Shown here in pieces: positions 35,649-44,816 of a stretch of 64,000 nt of DNA (position 1 is its first letter; the number at the start of each line of letters is the position of its first letter). Under the pieces are notes generated by a model. That model was given only the letters and a program-made list of their open reading frames with translations. It made no database searches and had not been told where the DNA came from. The translations under genes were made by a program, and so were the position numbers. This DNA comes from Rohdeia sp041398665 (GTDB taxonomy: Bacteria > Planctomycetota > UBA1135 > GCA-002686595): assembly GCA_041398665.1 (NCBI GenBank), contig JAWKUH010000030.1:6866-70865 (forward strand), given 5' to 3'.

Positions 35649-37073
35649 TCAGGCCAGCATCTCGGGCACGACGCGCCCTCCGACGTCCGTGAGGCGGAAG
35701 TCGCGCCCCTGGTGGCGGCGCGTCAGCTTGAGGTGGTCGATGCCGAGGCAGTGGAGCATGGTCGCCTGGACGTCGTGGACGTGGACCGGGAAGTCGACGG
35801 TGTCCCAGCCCCAGTCGTCGGTCGTCCCGAGCGTCGTGCCGCCGCGGCTCCCGCCACCGGCGAGCCACAGGCTGCCCACGCGGTTGTTGTGGTCGCGGCC
35901 GTAGGCCTCGCGCGTGAGTCGGCCCTCGCAGTACGGCGTGCGACCGAACTCGCCGGCGAAGACGACGATCGTGTCCTCGAGCAGGCCGGCCTGCTTGAGG
36001 TCGTCGAGCAGCGCGGCGACGGGCTTGTCCGTCTGCTCGCACTTCGACTTGATCTTCCTCGGCAGCGTGTCGTGGTGGTCCCACCCGCGATCGCAGAGCT
36101 GGACGAAACGAACACCGCGCTCGAGCAGCCGCCGTGCGAGGAGCACGTTGTTGGCGAAGCTCGGCTTCTTCGGGTCGGCGCCGTAGCGCTCGAGCGTCTC
36201 CTCCGACTCGGTCGAGAGGTCCGTGAGCTCGGGCACGGAGAGCTGCATCTTCGCCGCCATCTCGTAGGCCCGGATGCGCGTCTCGATCTCGGGGTCGCCC
36301 GTGCGCTCCGCTTCGATCTCGTTCAGTCGCTCGATGCCGTCGAGCAACGACTTGCGGTGCTCCTGTTCGACGCCCGGCGGGTTCGACAGGTAAAGCACCG
36401 CATCTCCCGAGCTGCGGAACGGAACGCCCTGGTAGCGCCCCGGCAGGAAGCCGCTGCCCCACAGTCGCGAGTTGAGTCCCTGGTCGTCGCGCGCACTGCC
36501 CGACACGAGCACGACGAACTCCGGAAGGTCCTCGGCCTCGGAACCCAGCGCGTAGGAGAGCCACGAGCCCATCGACGGACGACCGAGCAGCGGCGTGCCC
36601 GTGAAGAAGAAGGTCGTCGCCGTCTCGTGGATGACGGTGTCGGTCTGCATCGAGCGGACGAGGCAGACGTCGTCCGCGTGGCGACCGAGACCCGGCAGCA
36701 GCTCGGAGAGTTCCATGCCGCACTCGCCGTGTCGGCTGAACTTGAACTCGGAGCCGACGACGGGCAGCGCCCCCTGACGCACCGTCACCTCGGTGATCCG
36801 CTTGCCCTGGCGCACGGAGTCGGGGAGCTGTTCGCCGCGACGTTCGTTGAGCAGCGGCTTGTTGTCGAAGAGCTCGAACTGGGAGAGCCCGCCCGACATG
36901 AACAGCACGACGACCCGCTTCGCCTTCGGCGCGAAGTTCGGGAACGTGACCGTCCCCTCCTCCGACGCGAGCCCGAAGGCGTCGCGACCGAGGAGCGAGG
37001 AGAGCGCGAGTCCGCCCAGGCCGTACATCGTGTTGCCGAGGAAGGCCCGGCGATGCATCGAGAAGTCTTTCAT
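35649..37073 (-). CDS. DUF1501 protein (planctomycete secreted, sulfatase-like fold)
   Basis: A 474-residue protein starting at ATG 37073 with a twin-arginine-like or Sec signal (HRRAFLGNTMYGLGGLALSSLLG; the RR pair favours Tat). Typical DUF1501 segments: VVVLFMSGGLSQFELFDNKP, DRGWDHHDTLPRKIKSKC, VVFAGEFGRTPYCEG and GRDHNN. It follows the PSD1 gene after 20 bp, on the same strand. These pairs are characteristic of Planctomycetes and are regarded as surface or periplasmic proteins; the biochemical role is not established. Confidence 0.93.
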   Translation of the reverse strand: MKDFSMHRRAFLGNTMYGLGGLALSSLLGRDAFGLASEEGTVTFPNFAPKAKRVVVLFMSGGLSQFELFDNKPLLNERRGEQLPDSVRQGKRITEVTVRQGALPVVGSEFKFSRHGECGMELSELLPGLGRHADDVCLVRSMQTDTVIHETATTFFFTGTPLLGRPSMGSWLSYALGSEAEDLPEFVVLVSGSARDDQGLNSRLWGSGFLPGRYQGVPFRSSGDAVLYLSNPPGVEQEHRKSLLDGIERLNEIEAERTGDPEIETRIRAYEMAAKMQLSVPELTDLSTESEETLERYGADPKKPSFANNVLLARRLLERGVRFVQLCDRGWDHHDTLPRKIKSKCEQTDKPVAALLDDLKQAGLLEDTIVVFAGEFGRTPYCEGRLTREAYGRDHNNRVGSLWLAGGGSRGGTTLGTTDDWGWDTVDFPVHVHDVQATMLHCLGIDHLKLTRRHQGRDFRLTDVGGRVVPEMLA

Positions 37074-37093
37074 GGTCGAGGGTCGCGAGCGGG

Positions 37094-40000
37094 TCAGCGC
37101 GAGTGGATGGTGGCGTCCAGGTTGAGCAGCACGGTGCCGACCCCGGTCCAGGCGGCGAGCTCGCGCACGTCGAGCGTCTCGTCGCGCGGCGAGGAGCCGA
37201 CCTCGACGAGCTTCTCGGCGGCCTTCTCGTCCTCCGAGTACACCTCGCGCTGGTCGGCGAGGATGCGCAGGAGGACGCCGAGCTCCTCGTCGGTGGGCAT
37301 GCGCGACGTGCAGAGCCTGAAGCCGAAGATGATCCGGGTCGACGCGTCCGCCCCGCCGTCGGTCATCATCCGTTGCCCGAGGCAGCGCGCTGCCTCGACG
37401 TACACCGGGTCGTTGAGGAGGACGAGCGACTGCAACGGCGTCGTCGTGCGCGCGCGTTCGACGACGCAGGTGAGGCGCGGCGGTGCGTCGAACGCCTCGA
37501 ACGACGGGTAGAGCGTCGCGCGCTTCCAGTACACGTAGAGCCCGCGGCGGTACAGCGACTCGCCCTTGTCCTGACGGTACGTCTGGAAGTTGCTCTGGGC
37601 CTCCCAGACACCCTTGGGCTGGTAGGGCTTCACGCTCTTGCCCCCGACCTCGTCGGTCGCGAGGAGTCCGGCCACGGCGAGCGCGTTGTCGCGGACGAGT
37701 TCGGCCGAGAGGCGCTTGCGCGGCGCGCGCGCGAACAGTTCGTTCTCGGGGTCGACCTCGAGCAAGTCGTGGGTCACGCGCGACGACTGGCGGTACGCGT
37801 TCGACAGGACGAGCGTCCGCTGCATCGCCTTCACGTCCCAACCGCTCTCGACGAACTCGCACGCGAGCCAGTCGAGGAGTTCGGGGTGCGTCGGCAGCGC
37901 ACCGCGCGTCCCGAAGTCGCCGGGCGTGGTGACGAGCGCGCGGTCGAAGTAGTGACGCCAGAACCTGTTCACGGCGACGCGCGCGGTGAGCGGGTTGTCG
38001 CCCGAGGTGATCCAGCGCGCGAGCCCGAGTCGGTCCGGCGGAGCGTCGGCGGGGAACGGCGGCAGCACCGACGGCGCGCCGGCCTCGACGAGCGCGCCCG
38101 GCGTGCGATAGTCACCGCGCTTCAGAACGTGCGTCTCGCGCGGCTTCTCGCGGTCGTCCATGACCATCACGGACGGGAGCTTGCGCTCGAGACCCTGCTT
38201 CTCCTGGCGGAGCGCCGTGAGCCGTTCGTACGACGCGCGCCCCTCGTCGGAAACCTGACGGCGGAACCACTCGCGGACCCACTGGCGCCGCCGCTCGGCG
38301 ACGGGACGGTCCGAGTCGTCGTCCCCGCCGAAGAACGAGAACTCGGAGTCGTCGTCCGACTCGTACTCCTCGCCGTCCGACGCGGCGATCGCGGCGAGGT
38401 CGAGATCCGCGTTCATCACGGCGCGCTCGACCTCGTACGGCGCCACGTCCCGACCGAGCGCCTGGAAGGTGATGTTCGCGCGCGCGCCGGTGCGCCCGGT
38501 CACGAGCTTCAGCACGACCTCGTGCTCACCGGGTTCGAGGTGGAAGCGGAAGTCCTCGAACTCGGACTCCTCACCGCCTCCGAAGAACGCGGAGAAGTCC
38601 TCCTCCTCGTCCGACATCTTCTCGTCGGACTTGTCCTCCTCCTCGGGCTCCTCGACCGGGACGGGCGCGTCGTCGTGCACGACGACGCCGTCGATCCAGA
38701 CGCGGATGCCGTCGACACCGCTGTAGCGCAGCACCACGTCGCGGGGATCGCTCGGCGAGAGCGTGCGGTGCAGGTACCACGCGCTGGTGCGGCCGTTGAC
38801 GCGCACGTCGCCCGAGAGGCGCCAGTCGCGCTTCTCCTCCCAGGTCAGCTTCTCGGGTTCGTCGCCGCCGCGACCGCGGCGCATCCCGCCCTCGCCGCCG
38901 AAAGGGAAGCCCATGGGCGCGTCGCCCGGACCCGCTTCGGCCTCGTCCTTCGCGACGTCGGGCGCCTTCGCGCCGGCCGCGTCGCCCTTGCCGTTCTCGT
39001 CGCCGACGCCGCTCGCGGCGCCCTTCCCCGGACCCTTGCCGGGGAACGCCTTCGGTGCCGGTCCGCCGCCTGCGGGGTGGTCCTTCGGAGCGGGGGCCTC
39101 CTGTGCAGCGGGCACCTCGCCCGTCGCGCGGCGCGCGGCTCCGTCCTCGGTCGCGGCGCGCTCCCGGACGGCGGGCCGATCGGGCGCGGCTGCCGACGCG
39201 TCCTCGGACGCGACCTCCGAGCCCGCGACGATCGCGATGTCCGCACCGCTCGGGATGCCGAGCGACGGGATCGCGAGGAGCTCGGCGACCTCGGCGACGG
39301 CGCGCGCGTGGGCGTCGTCCGTCCCCTCGACGTCGGGCGATGCCTGCGATTCGCCGTTCGCACCGTCGTGTTCGCCCTCGGCGCCGCCTTCGGACCGAGC
39401 CTTCGCCTCGGCCTCGGCCTTCTTCTTGGCCTCGCGTTCCTCCTTCTGCTTGGCCTTGAGGTCGACGGGGTCGAACTTCTCCGAGAAGTCGATCTCGCCG
39501 CCGATGCGCTTCTCCGGCTCGAACTCCTCGGCGAACGCGTTCACGGCGTTCGTCGCGGCGAAGGGCCCGACGGCGCGCCAGATGCCCGGCTGCAACGGGA
39601 GGCGACGCTGCACGAGCCGCTCGTCGTCCGTGAACGAGATGCGGAAGCGCCCCAGCGTGTTCCGGTACATGAACGACGAGTTGTGGACGAGCGCGAACCG
39701 GAGCGTGTCCGCGTCCTTCATCTCGAGCGGTTCCTCGAGGATCAGGATCGCCTCCTGCGGCTCGTTCCCCCACTCCTTGGAGAGTCCCCAACCGCTGCGC
39801 TCCGATCCGTCCGCGGCGCCGTCGGCTCCGCTGCGACCACCCGACGAGACCGTCGACTCGGCGCCGATGAAGTTCAGCTTCTCGCCGTCGTCGCCCTCGA
39901 GGATCGAACGGACGTGCACCTCGAACTCGCTCAGCGAGAACGTCCCGTCCATCGAGCGACCGGACCTTCCCTCCTCCATCGACTCGTCGGGCAACGCCTC

Positions 40001-41500
40001 GATGCGGAAGGCGACGATCCGCCGCGCACCGGGTTGGGCGACGAGGTGGTACGTGTCGGTCGAGGGGTTCGGACCGGTCGCGAGGACCGATCCGTCCTCG
40101 AGCATGCGCAGGTGCGCACCGTTCTGCGAGAGCATCCCGACGGGTTCGAGGACCTCCCAGTCGACGGCCGGCACAGCGGAGCGGCGCTCCGCCTCCCACT
40201 CGGCCTGCGCGGCGTCGAGCTCGACATCGTCACCCTCGAAGTACTCCTCGAGCTCCTCGATCTTCTTCTCGACGTCGAGGTAGTGCTCGTACTCCGGTCC
40301 TTCACCGACGACCATCCGCGGCATGGAGTTGCCGCGGCTCGAGCCGACGTCCGTCTCCGAGACGTTGTTGAAGAACGCGAAGAGCTTGTAGTAGTCCTCC
40401 TGCGAGAACGGGTCGTACTTGTGGTCGTGGCACTGGGCGCAGCCCATCGTCACGCCGAGGAACACGGTCGAGGTCGTGTTGACGCGGTCGACGACGTAGG
40501 CCGTCCGGTACTCGTCCTTCTCCGCGCCGAATTTCGTGTAGATGAAGTGGTTCCGGTTGAAGCCGGTCGCGATCTTCTGGTCGAGCGTCGCTTCGGGGAG
40601 GAGGTCGCCGGCGATCTGGTCGACGACGAACTGGTCGTAGGGAAGGTTGTCGTTGAACGACTGGATGACCCAGTCGCGCCACTTCCACATGTCGCGCGGG
40701 CCGTCCTTGCCGTCGCCGTCGCTGTCGGCGTAGCGCGACAGGTCGAGCCACTCCTGAGCCATGCGCTCGCCGTACGCCGGCGAGGCGAGGAGCCGGTCGA
40801 CGACCTTCTCGTAGGCGTCCTCGGAGTCGTCGGCGAGGAACGCGTCCAGCTCCTCGGGCGTGGGCGGAAGTCCCGTCAGGTCGAACGTGACCCGACGCAA
40901 GAGGCTCGCCCTGTCGGCGCGCGGCGACGGCGAGAGTCCGGCGGCGTCGAGGCGGGAGAGGACGAACGCGTCGACGGCGTTGCGCACCCACTCCGGCCGC
41001 GAGACCTCGGGGACGGCGGGCCGGACGGGTCGTTCGAAGGCCCAGTGCGACGTCCACTCCGCTCCCTGTTCGATCCACGTCCGGATCGTCTCGATGTCGT
41101 CCTCTGCGACCTTCTTGTCGAAGTCGGTGGGAGGCATCGGGTCGTAGTGGTCCGTCAGACGCAACCACATCTCGCTCGAGTCGGGCGCGCCGGGAACCAC
41201 CGGGGCGACGCCGTCGCGGTCGGCGAAGAGACCGTCGTGCGTGTCGAGTCGCAGGTCGGCCTTGCGCGTGCCCGAGTCCGGTCCGTGACAGGCGAAGCAG
41301 TTCTCCGCGAGGATCGGCCGGACCTCGCGCTGGAAGTCGATCTTCCGCTCGGCGACGCTCGCCCCGTCGACCGCTGCAGCATCCTCCGTACTCGACAGCG
41401 CGATGCCGCAGAGGGCCGCTCCGTGCAGGACGACGACCGTGGGGAGCAGATGGGCCTGGACGCGACGCGGCGCGAGCCGCGCGGACCGGTGGGAAGTCAT
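37094..41500 (-). CDS. PSD1-type planctomycete cytochrome protein (PSCyt1, DUF1549, DUF1553), unusually large
   Basis: A 1468-residue protein starting at ATG 41500 with an N-terminal hydrophobic signal (about residues 18-36). A cytochrome-type CxxCH is at residues 68-72 (ENCFACHGP), in a PSCyt1 domain. DUF1549 spans about 170-380 and has a second CxxCH at 354-358 (GCAQCHDHKYDPFSQ). DUF1553 forms the C-terminal 300 residues (SGDNPLTARVAVNRFWRHYF). The middle of the protein (about 390-1130) is an insertion not seen in ordinary PSD1 proteins (usually 750-1100 residues). It carries a Lys/Glu/Ala-rich coiled stretch and a Pro/Gly/Ala-rich disordered part. Paired with DUF1501, it is thought to be secreted. 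Substrate unknown. Confidence 0.9.
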   Translation of the reverse strand: MTSHRSARLAPRRVQAHLLPTVVVLHGAALCGIALSSTEDAAAVDGASVAERKIDFQREVRPILAENCFACHGPDSGTRKADLRLDTHDGLFADRDGVAPVVPGAPDSSEMWLRLTDHYDPMPPTDFDKKVAEDDIETIRTWIEQGAEWTSHWAFERPVRPAVPEVSRPEWVRNAVDAFVLSRLDAAGLSPSPRADRASLLRRVTFDLTGLPPTPEELDAFLADDSEDAYEKVVDRLLASPAYGERMAQEWLDLSRYADSDGDGKDGPRDMWKWRDWVIQSFNDNLPYDQFVVDQIAGDLLPEATLDQKIATGFNRNHFIYTKFGAEKDEYRTAYVVDRVNTTSTVFLGVTMGCAQCHDHKYDPFSQEDYYKLFAFFNNVSETDVGSSRGNSMPRMVVGEGPEYEHYLDVEKKIEELEEYFEGDDVELDAAQAEWEAERRSAVPAVDWEVLEPVGMLSQNGAHLRMLEDGSVLATGPNPSTDTYHLVAQPGARRIVAFRIEALPDESMEEGRSGRSMDGTFSLSEFEVHVRSILEGDDGEKLNFIGAESTVSSGGRSGADGAADGSERSGWGLSKEWGNEPQEAILILEEPLEMKDADTLRFALVHNSSFMYRNTLGRFRISFTDDERLVQRRLPLQPGIWRAVGPFAATNAVNAFAEEFEPEKRIGGEIDFSEKFDPVDLKAKQKEEREAKKKAEAEAKARSEGGAEGEHDGANGESQASPDVEGTDDAHARAVAEVAELLAIPSLGIPSGADIAIVAGSEVASEDASAAAPDRPAVRERAATEDGAARRATGEVPAAQEAPAPKDHPAGGGPAPKAFPGKGPGKGAASGVGDENGKGDAAGAKAPDVAKDEAEAGPGDAPMGFPFGGEGGMRRGRGGDEPEKLTWEEKRDWRLSGDVRVNGRTSAWYLHRTLSPSDPRDVVLRYSGVDGIRVWIDGVVVHDDAPVPVEEPEEEDKSDEKMSDEEEDFSAFFGGGEESEFEDFRFHLEPGEHEVVLKLVTGRTGARANITFQALGRDVAPYEVERAVMNADLDLAAIAASDGEEYESDDDSEFSFFGGDDDSDRPVAERRRQWVREWFRRQVSDEGRASYERLTALRQEKQGLERKLPSVMVMDDREKPRETHVLKRGDYRTPGALVEAGAPSVLPPFPADAPPDRLGLARWITSGDNPLTARVAVNRFWRHYFDRALVTTPGDFGTRGALPTHPELLDWLACEFVESGWDVKAMQRTLVLSNAYRQSSRVTHDLLEVDPENELFARAPRKRLSAELVRDNALAVAGLLATDEVGGKSVKPYQPKGVWEAQSNFQTYRQDKGESLYRRGLYVYWKRATLYPSFEAFDAPPRLTCVVERARTTTPLQSLVLLNDPVYVEAARCLGQRMMTDGGADASTRIIFGFRLCTSRMPTDEELGVLLRILADQREVYSEDEKAAEKLVEVGSSPRDETLDVRELAAWTGVGTVLLNLDATIHSR

Positions 41501-41814
41501 GGGCCGAGGGGGTCGTGGAGTGGTTCCGAACCGCGTGCCGACGCGGCAGTGGAGCCTTCGGGGACGCCGAGGGGGCCCGAGAGCTCCTCCACGAGGATAC
41601 CCGTGCCGCCCGATGTGGGGTCCGTCGGGCGATGGCGGGCGGCCCGAGCGCGCGAACGGCCGGTCCCGCGCGTGCGGCTCGAGGCCGCCGGCCCGTCGCG
41701 AACGGTGCGGAGCGTGGCGTCGACGGTCGCCGGTGGAGCGTCGAGGTCGCCGCGCAGCGTTCCGCGCCCGCAACCTCTCCGACACAACTCCACCCCGCGA
41801 CGGGAGGACGGCCT
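41501..41814. other. Intergenic region upstream of the PSD1 gene
   Basis: About 310 bp between the PSD1 start and the TPR stop, both on the minus strand. No credible ORF and no long inverted repeat was found. It presumably contains the promoter of the PSD1-DUF1501 unit, but no promoter sequence could be identified. Confidence 0.4.
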
Positions 41815-43018
41815 TCAGCCGCCGGACTCGAGCTCCGTGATCCGCTCGGCCGCTTCGATCTGCCGCTTCCGGTTGCGCGTCTGGGCGAAGTAGACCTCGA
41901 GTCGTCGCCAGGCCTCGACGTCGTCCGGACACGTCCGCTCGAGCACCGCCGCGGCGATGGCCGCGCCCTCGCGATCACCGAGGTCCCACATGAGGTCGAG
42001 CGCGTAGATCCGGAACGCGGTCTCCGGGACGCTCGCGGGCCGACTCCGCTCGGCGACGGCGAGCGCGTCGCGCGCGGTGGTCGCGTCCTTGTTGCGGCGG
42101 CAGACCTCGGCGAGTTGGATCGCGACGCCGTACGGATCTCGCTCGAACGGCAGTCGCCCTCGAGACGACGCGACTACGCGCGAAAGCGCGTCGATCTCGC
42201 GCCAGCGCGCGCACGCGCTCTGCCTCGTCCTCGCGATCGAGTTCGAAGAGACAGCGCGACTGGAGGAACAGCGGCTTGGGCTCCCACGGCGCGACACGTT
42301 CCGCGCGCTCCGCCAGGTGGTGGGCGTCCTCGAACTCCTGCTCCTCGTACAGGATCTGCGCCTTCCACACGAGCGCGTCGAAGTTGTCGGGCTCCTGCGC
42401 GAGCACCGCGTCGAGTCGCGACATCGCACCCTCGAGGTCACCGAGCCGGTAGAGCGCGAGCGCGAGGCCGCGCGTCGCCTCGAGACTCTCCGCGCCCGCT
42501 TCGATGACCGCGAGGTAGTGGTCGCGCGCTCTCTCGTAGTCACCCAGGCTGTAGTAGCAGTGCGCGAGCGCCTGCGTGCGGTACACCTGGTCGGGAGCGA
42601 TCTCGACGAAGCGTTCGAGCAGGGTCGCGCACTCGCCGTAGCGCCTGAGTCGGAACTCGACCGTCCCGAGGACGAGCAACCCGGGCGGGAAGTCCGGGAG
42701 CTCCTCGAGGATCCCGAAGAGCAGCGAGATCGAGGTGCGGAAGTCGCGCACGGCGTACGCGCGTTCGGCGCGCGCCTGGCGCTCGAGCACGTCGGCCGAG
42801 ACGCCCGCGTCCATCTCCCCGCGCGCGAGACCCTCGAAGAACCCGTCCCAACGACCGGGCTCCGCGCGCGGGAGGTCCGCGGCGACGAGGTCGAACGGGT
42901 CGTCGCTCGACTGTACCGACGGGGTCGCCGTGTCGCTCGACGTCTCGTCCTGCGCGCCGGCGACGGCGCACGGTGCGGCGAGGAGCAGGGCGAGTGCGAA
43001 CCGGAGCGCGGACCTCAT
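41815..43018 (-). CDS. Exported TPR-repeat protein, apparent frameshift
   Basis: Starts at ATG 43018 and overlaps the UnbV stop by 4 bp (ATGA). A signal peptide (MRSALRFALALLLAAPCAVAGAQ) is followed by TPR motifs: LLVLGTVEFRLRRYGECATLL, ALAHCYYSLGDYERARDHYL, LALALYRLGDLEGAMSRLD and LVWKAQILYEEQEFEDAHHL. Near 42200-42220 the first frame turns to Arg/Ala-rich nonsense. A second frame continues the repeats (AIQLAEVCRRNKDATTARDALA, LEVYFAQTRNRKRQIEAAERI) to a stop at 41815. The whole would be about 401 residues. One base lost or gained in the GC run would explain it. It probably works with UnbV/FG-GAP proteins. Confidence 0.75.
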
Positions 43019-44772
43019 CGGTCGCCCTCCTGTCCCTGTCTCGCCGCGACGTGGACGACGCAGCGACGGCCGATCTGCGGCGACTCGACGGTCGCCGAAC
43101 GACCGTCGGGCATGGTCACGACGACACGGTCGATCTTCTCGACGTCGCCGAGACCGAAGTGCGCGACGGCGGGGACAGCCGCCTGGAAGCCGCCGGCCGT
43201 GTGGATCTCGCGCACCATCGTCCGCTCGCCGAGCTGCAGCTCCACGCGCGCTCCGATCCCGTCGCGGTTGCCGCCTTCCGCCTCGACCGAGACCTCGATC
43301 CAGCGCCCCGGCGGCGACGTGTTGACCAGGACGTGCACGGGCCCGTCGATGCGCGTGGCCACGACGTCGACGTCGCCGTCCCCGTCGAGGTCGGCGAACG
43401 CACCGGCGCGGGACACGAGATCGGGTCCGTCGTCGAGCGGCTCCGTCTCGAACCGTCCGCCGACGTTGCGGTACAGGTGGTCGGGCTGTGCGTAGGTCGT
43501 GTCCGTCCCGGGCGAGTCCGCCTGCGGATACACGTGTCCGTTGAGCACGAAGGCGTCGAGGTCGCCGTCGAGGTCGAGGTCGACAAGCCCCGTCCCCCAC
43601 CCGAGCGTGAGCAGGCTCGGTCCGCCGAGCCCGGTGGCGTGCGAGCGCTCGGAGTAGCGCGTCGCGCCGTCCTTCTTCGACGCCCTCGACTGGTAGAACG
43701 CGTTGTTCTCGCCCGAGAAGTTCGTGACGAGCAGGTCGGGCAGTCCGTCCTCGTTGACGTCGCCGCAGGCGATGCCCATGCCCGCCTGTTCCTTCCCGTT
43801 CGGGTCGACGTCGACGCCGCGGCGGAACCCGACCTCGCGGAACGTCCCGTCGCCCTGGTTCTCCCACAGGTGGTTCGGCGTGGAGTCGTTCGTCACGTAG
43901 ACGTCGGTGTCGCCGTCGCGGTCGTAGTCGAGCGTCATGACGCCGAGTCCGTAGGCGGCGCTCTCCGGTCGGAAGCCGGCCGCGACGGTCACGTCCTCGA
44001 AGGTGCCGTCGCCGCGCCCGCGGTAGAGCTGGTCGTGCACGGCCGTGAGTCCCTCGGGACCGCACATCACCGGCAGACCCTTCCACTGACACTCGCCGGT
44101 CTCGCGCGAAGCGATCTCGTCCGTCCGGAACGCGAGGTAGTTGACGACGACGAGGTCGAGGTTCCCGTCGAGGTCGAAGTCGAGGAAGGCCGCGCTCGTC
44201 CCCCAGCGCCGACCTTCGAGTCCGCTGGTCGCCGTGGTCTCGCGGAACCCACGGCCGCTCTCGCCGAGGAACAGTCGGTCCGGGCCCCACTCCGTCACGA
44301 CGAGGTCGAGGTCGCCGTCACCGTCGACGTCGCCGGCGGCGCCGCCCATGCCCCAGCGACCCGGAGCCATCGCCCAGGCCTCGCCGGCGTCGCGGAAGTT
44401 CGCGGCGCCGTCGTTGAGCAGGAGGCGCGGCGGCTCGCCGGGCTCACCGGCGTCCGCGCGCTCGACCGTCGAACCGGAGATCACGACGACGTCGAAGGAC
44501 CCGCTCCGGTCGAAGTCGCCGAGCACGACGCCCCCGCCGTTCACCTCGACGATCCAGTTCTTCTCGCGACTGCCGCACAGCGTCGTGACGGGGACGTCGC
44601 CCGCGCGCAGTTCGGTGCGCCGGAACAGCGGCGCGGCGGACGCGTCCGTGCTCGGGTCGCCGTCCTGGACGGGGCCGACGGCGCTCGGGTCGCCGACACG
44701 CGACGCGCCGTGGAGCGGAACGGCGCAGAGCGACGACACGAGCGCCGCCGTGAGAACGTGGCCTCGGTTCAT
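43015..44772 (-). CDS. FG-GAP/VCBS repeat protein with ASPIC/UnbV domain (CRTAC-like)
   Basis: A 585-residue exported protein starting at ATG 44772 with a signal peptide. Repeated calcium-binding-type D-x-D-x-D-G motifs (GDVDGDGDLDLVVTEWG, DFDLDGNLDLVVVNYL, DYDRDGDTDVYVTNDS, DLDGDGDVDVVATRI) mark propeller blades of integrin-like FG-GAP repeats. The C-terminal 75 residues contain the ASPIC/UnbV domain (GIGARVELQLGE, IHTAGGFQAAVPAVAHFGLGD). Such proteins are secreted and probably bind partners or polysaccharide. Its stop overlaps the start of the TPR gene (ATGA). Confidence 0.9.
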   Translation of the reverse strand: MNRGHVLTAALVSSLCAVPLHGASRVGDPSAVGPVQDGDPSTDASAAPLFRRTELRAGDVPVTTLCGSREKNWIVEVNGGGVVLGDFDRSGSFDVVVISGSTVERADAGEPGEPPRLLLNDGAANFRDAGEAWAMAPGRWGMGGAAGDVDGDGDLDLVVTEWGPDRLFLGESGRGFRETTATSGLEGRRWGTSAAFLDFDLDGNLDLVVVNYLAFRTDEIASRETGECQWKGLPVMCGPEGLTAVHDQLYRGRGDGTFEDVTVAAGFRPESAAYGLGVMTLDYDRDGDTDVYVTNDSTPNHLWENQGDGTFREVGFRRGVDVDPNGKEQAGMGIACGDVNEDGLPDLLVTNFSGENNAFYQSRASKKDGATRYSERSHATGLGGPSLLTLGWGTGLVDLDLDGDLDAFVLNGHVYPQADSPGTDTTYAQPDHLYRNVGGRFETEPLDDGPDLVSRAGAFADLDGDGDVDVVATRIDGPVHVLVNTSPPGRWIEVSVEAEGGNRDGIGARVELQLGERTMVREIHTAGGFQAAVPAVAHFGLGDVEKIDRVVVTMPDGRSATVESPQIGRRCVVHVAARQGQEGDR

Positions 44773-44816
44773 CCCGCGATCATGGTACGAGCGCCCGGGC
44801 GATACCTCGCACGAAG

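Noticed and set aside
37103..41893. A plus-strand reading frame of about 1,600 codons
   Set aside because: It mirrors the PSD1 gene on the minus strand, which shows CxxCH motifs and DUF1549/DUF1553. The plus-strand product is a typical Arg/Val/Glu shadow.
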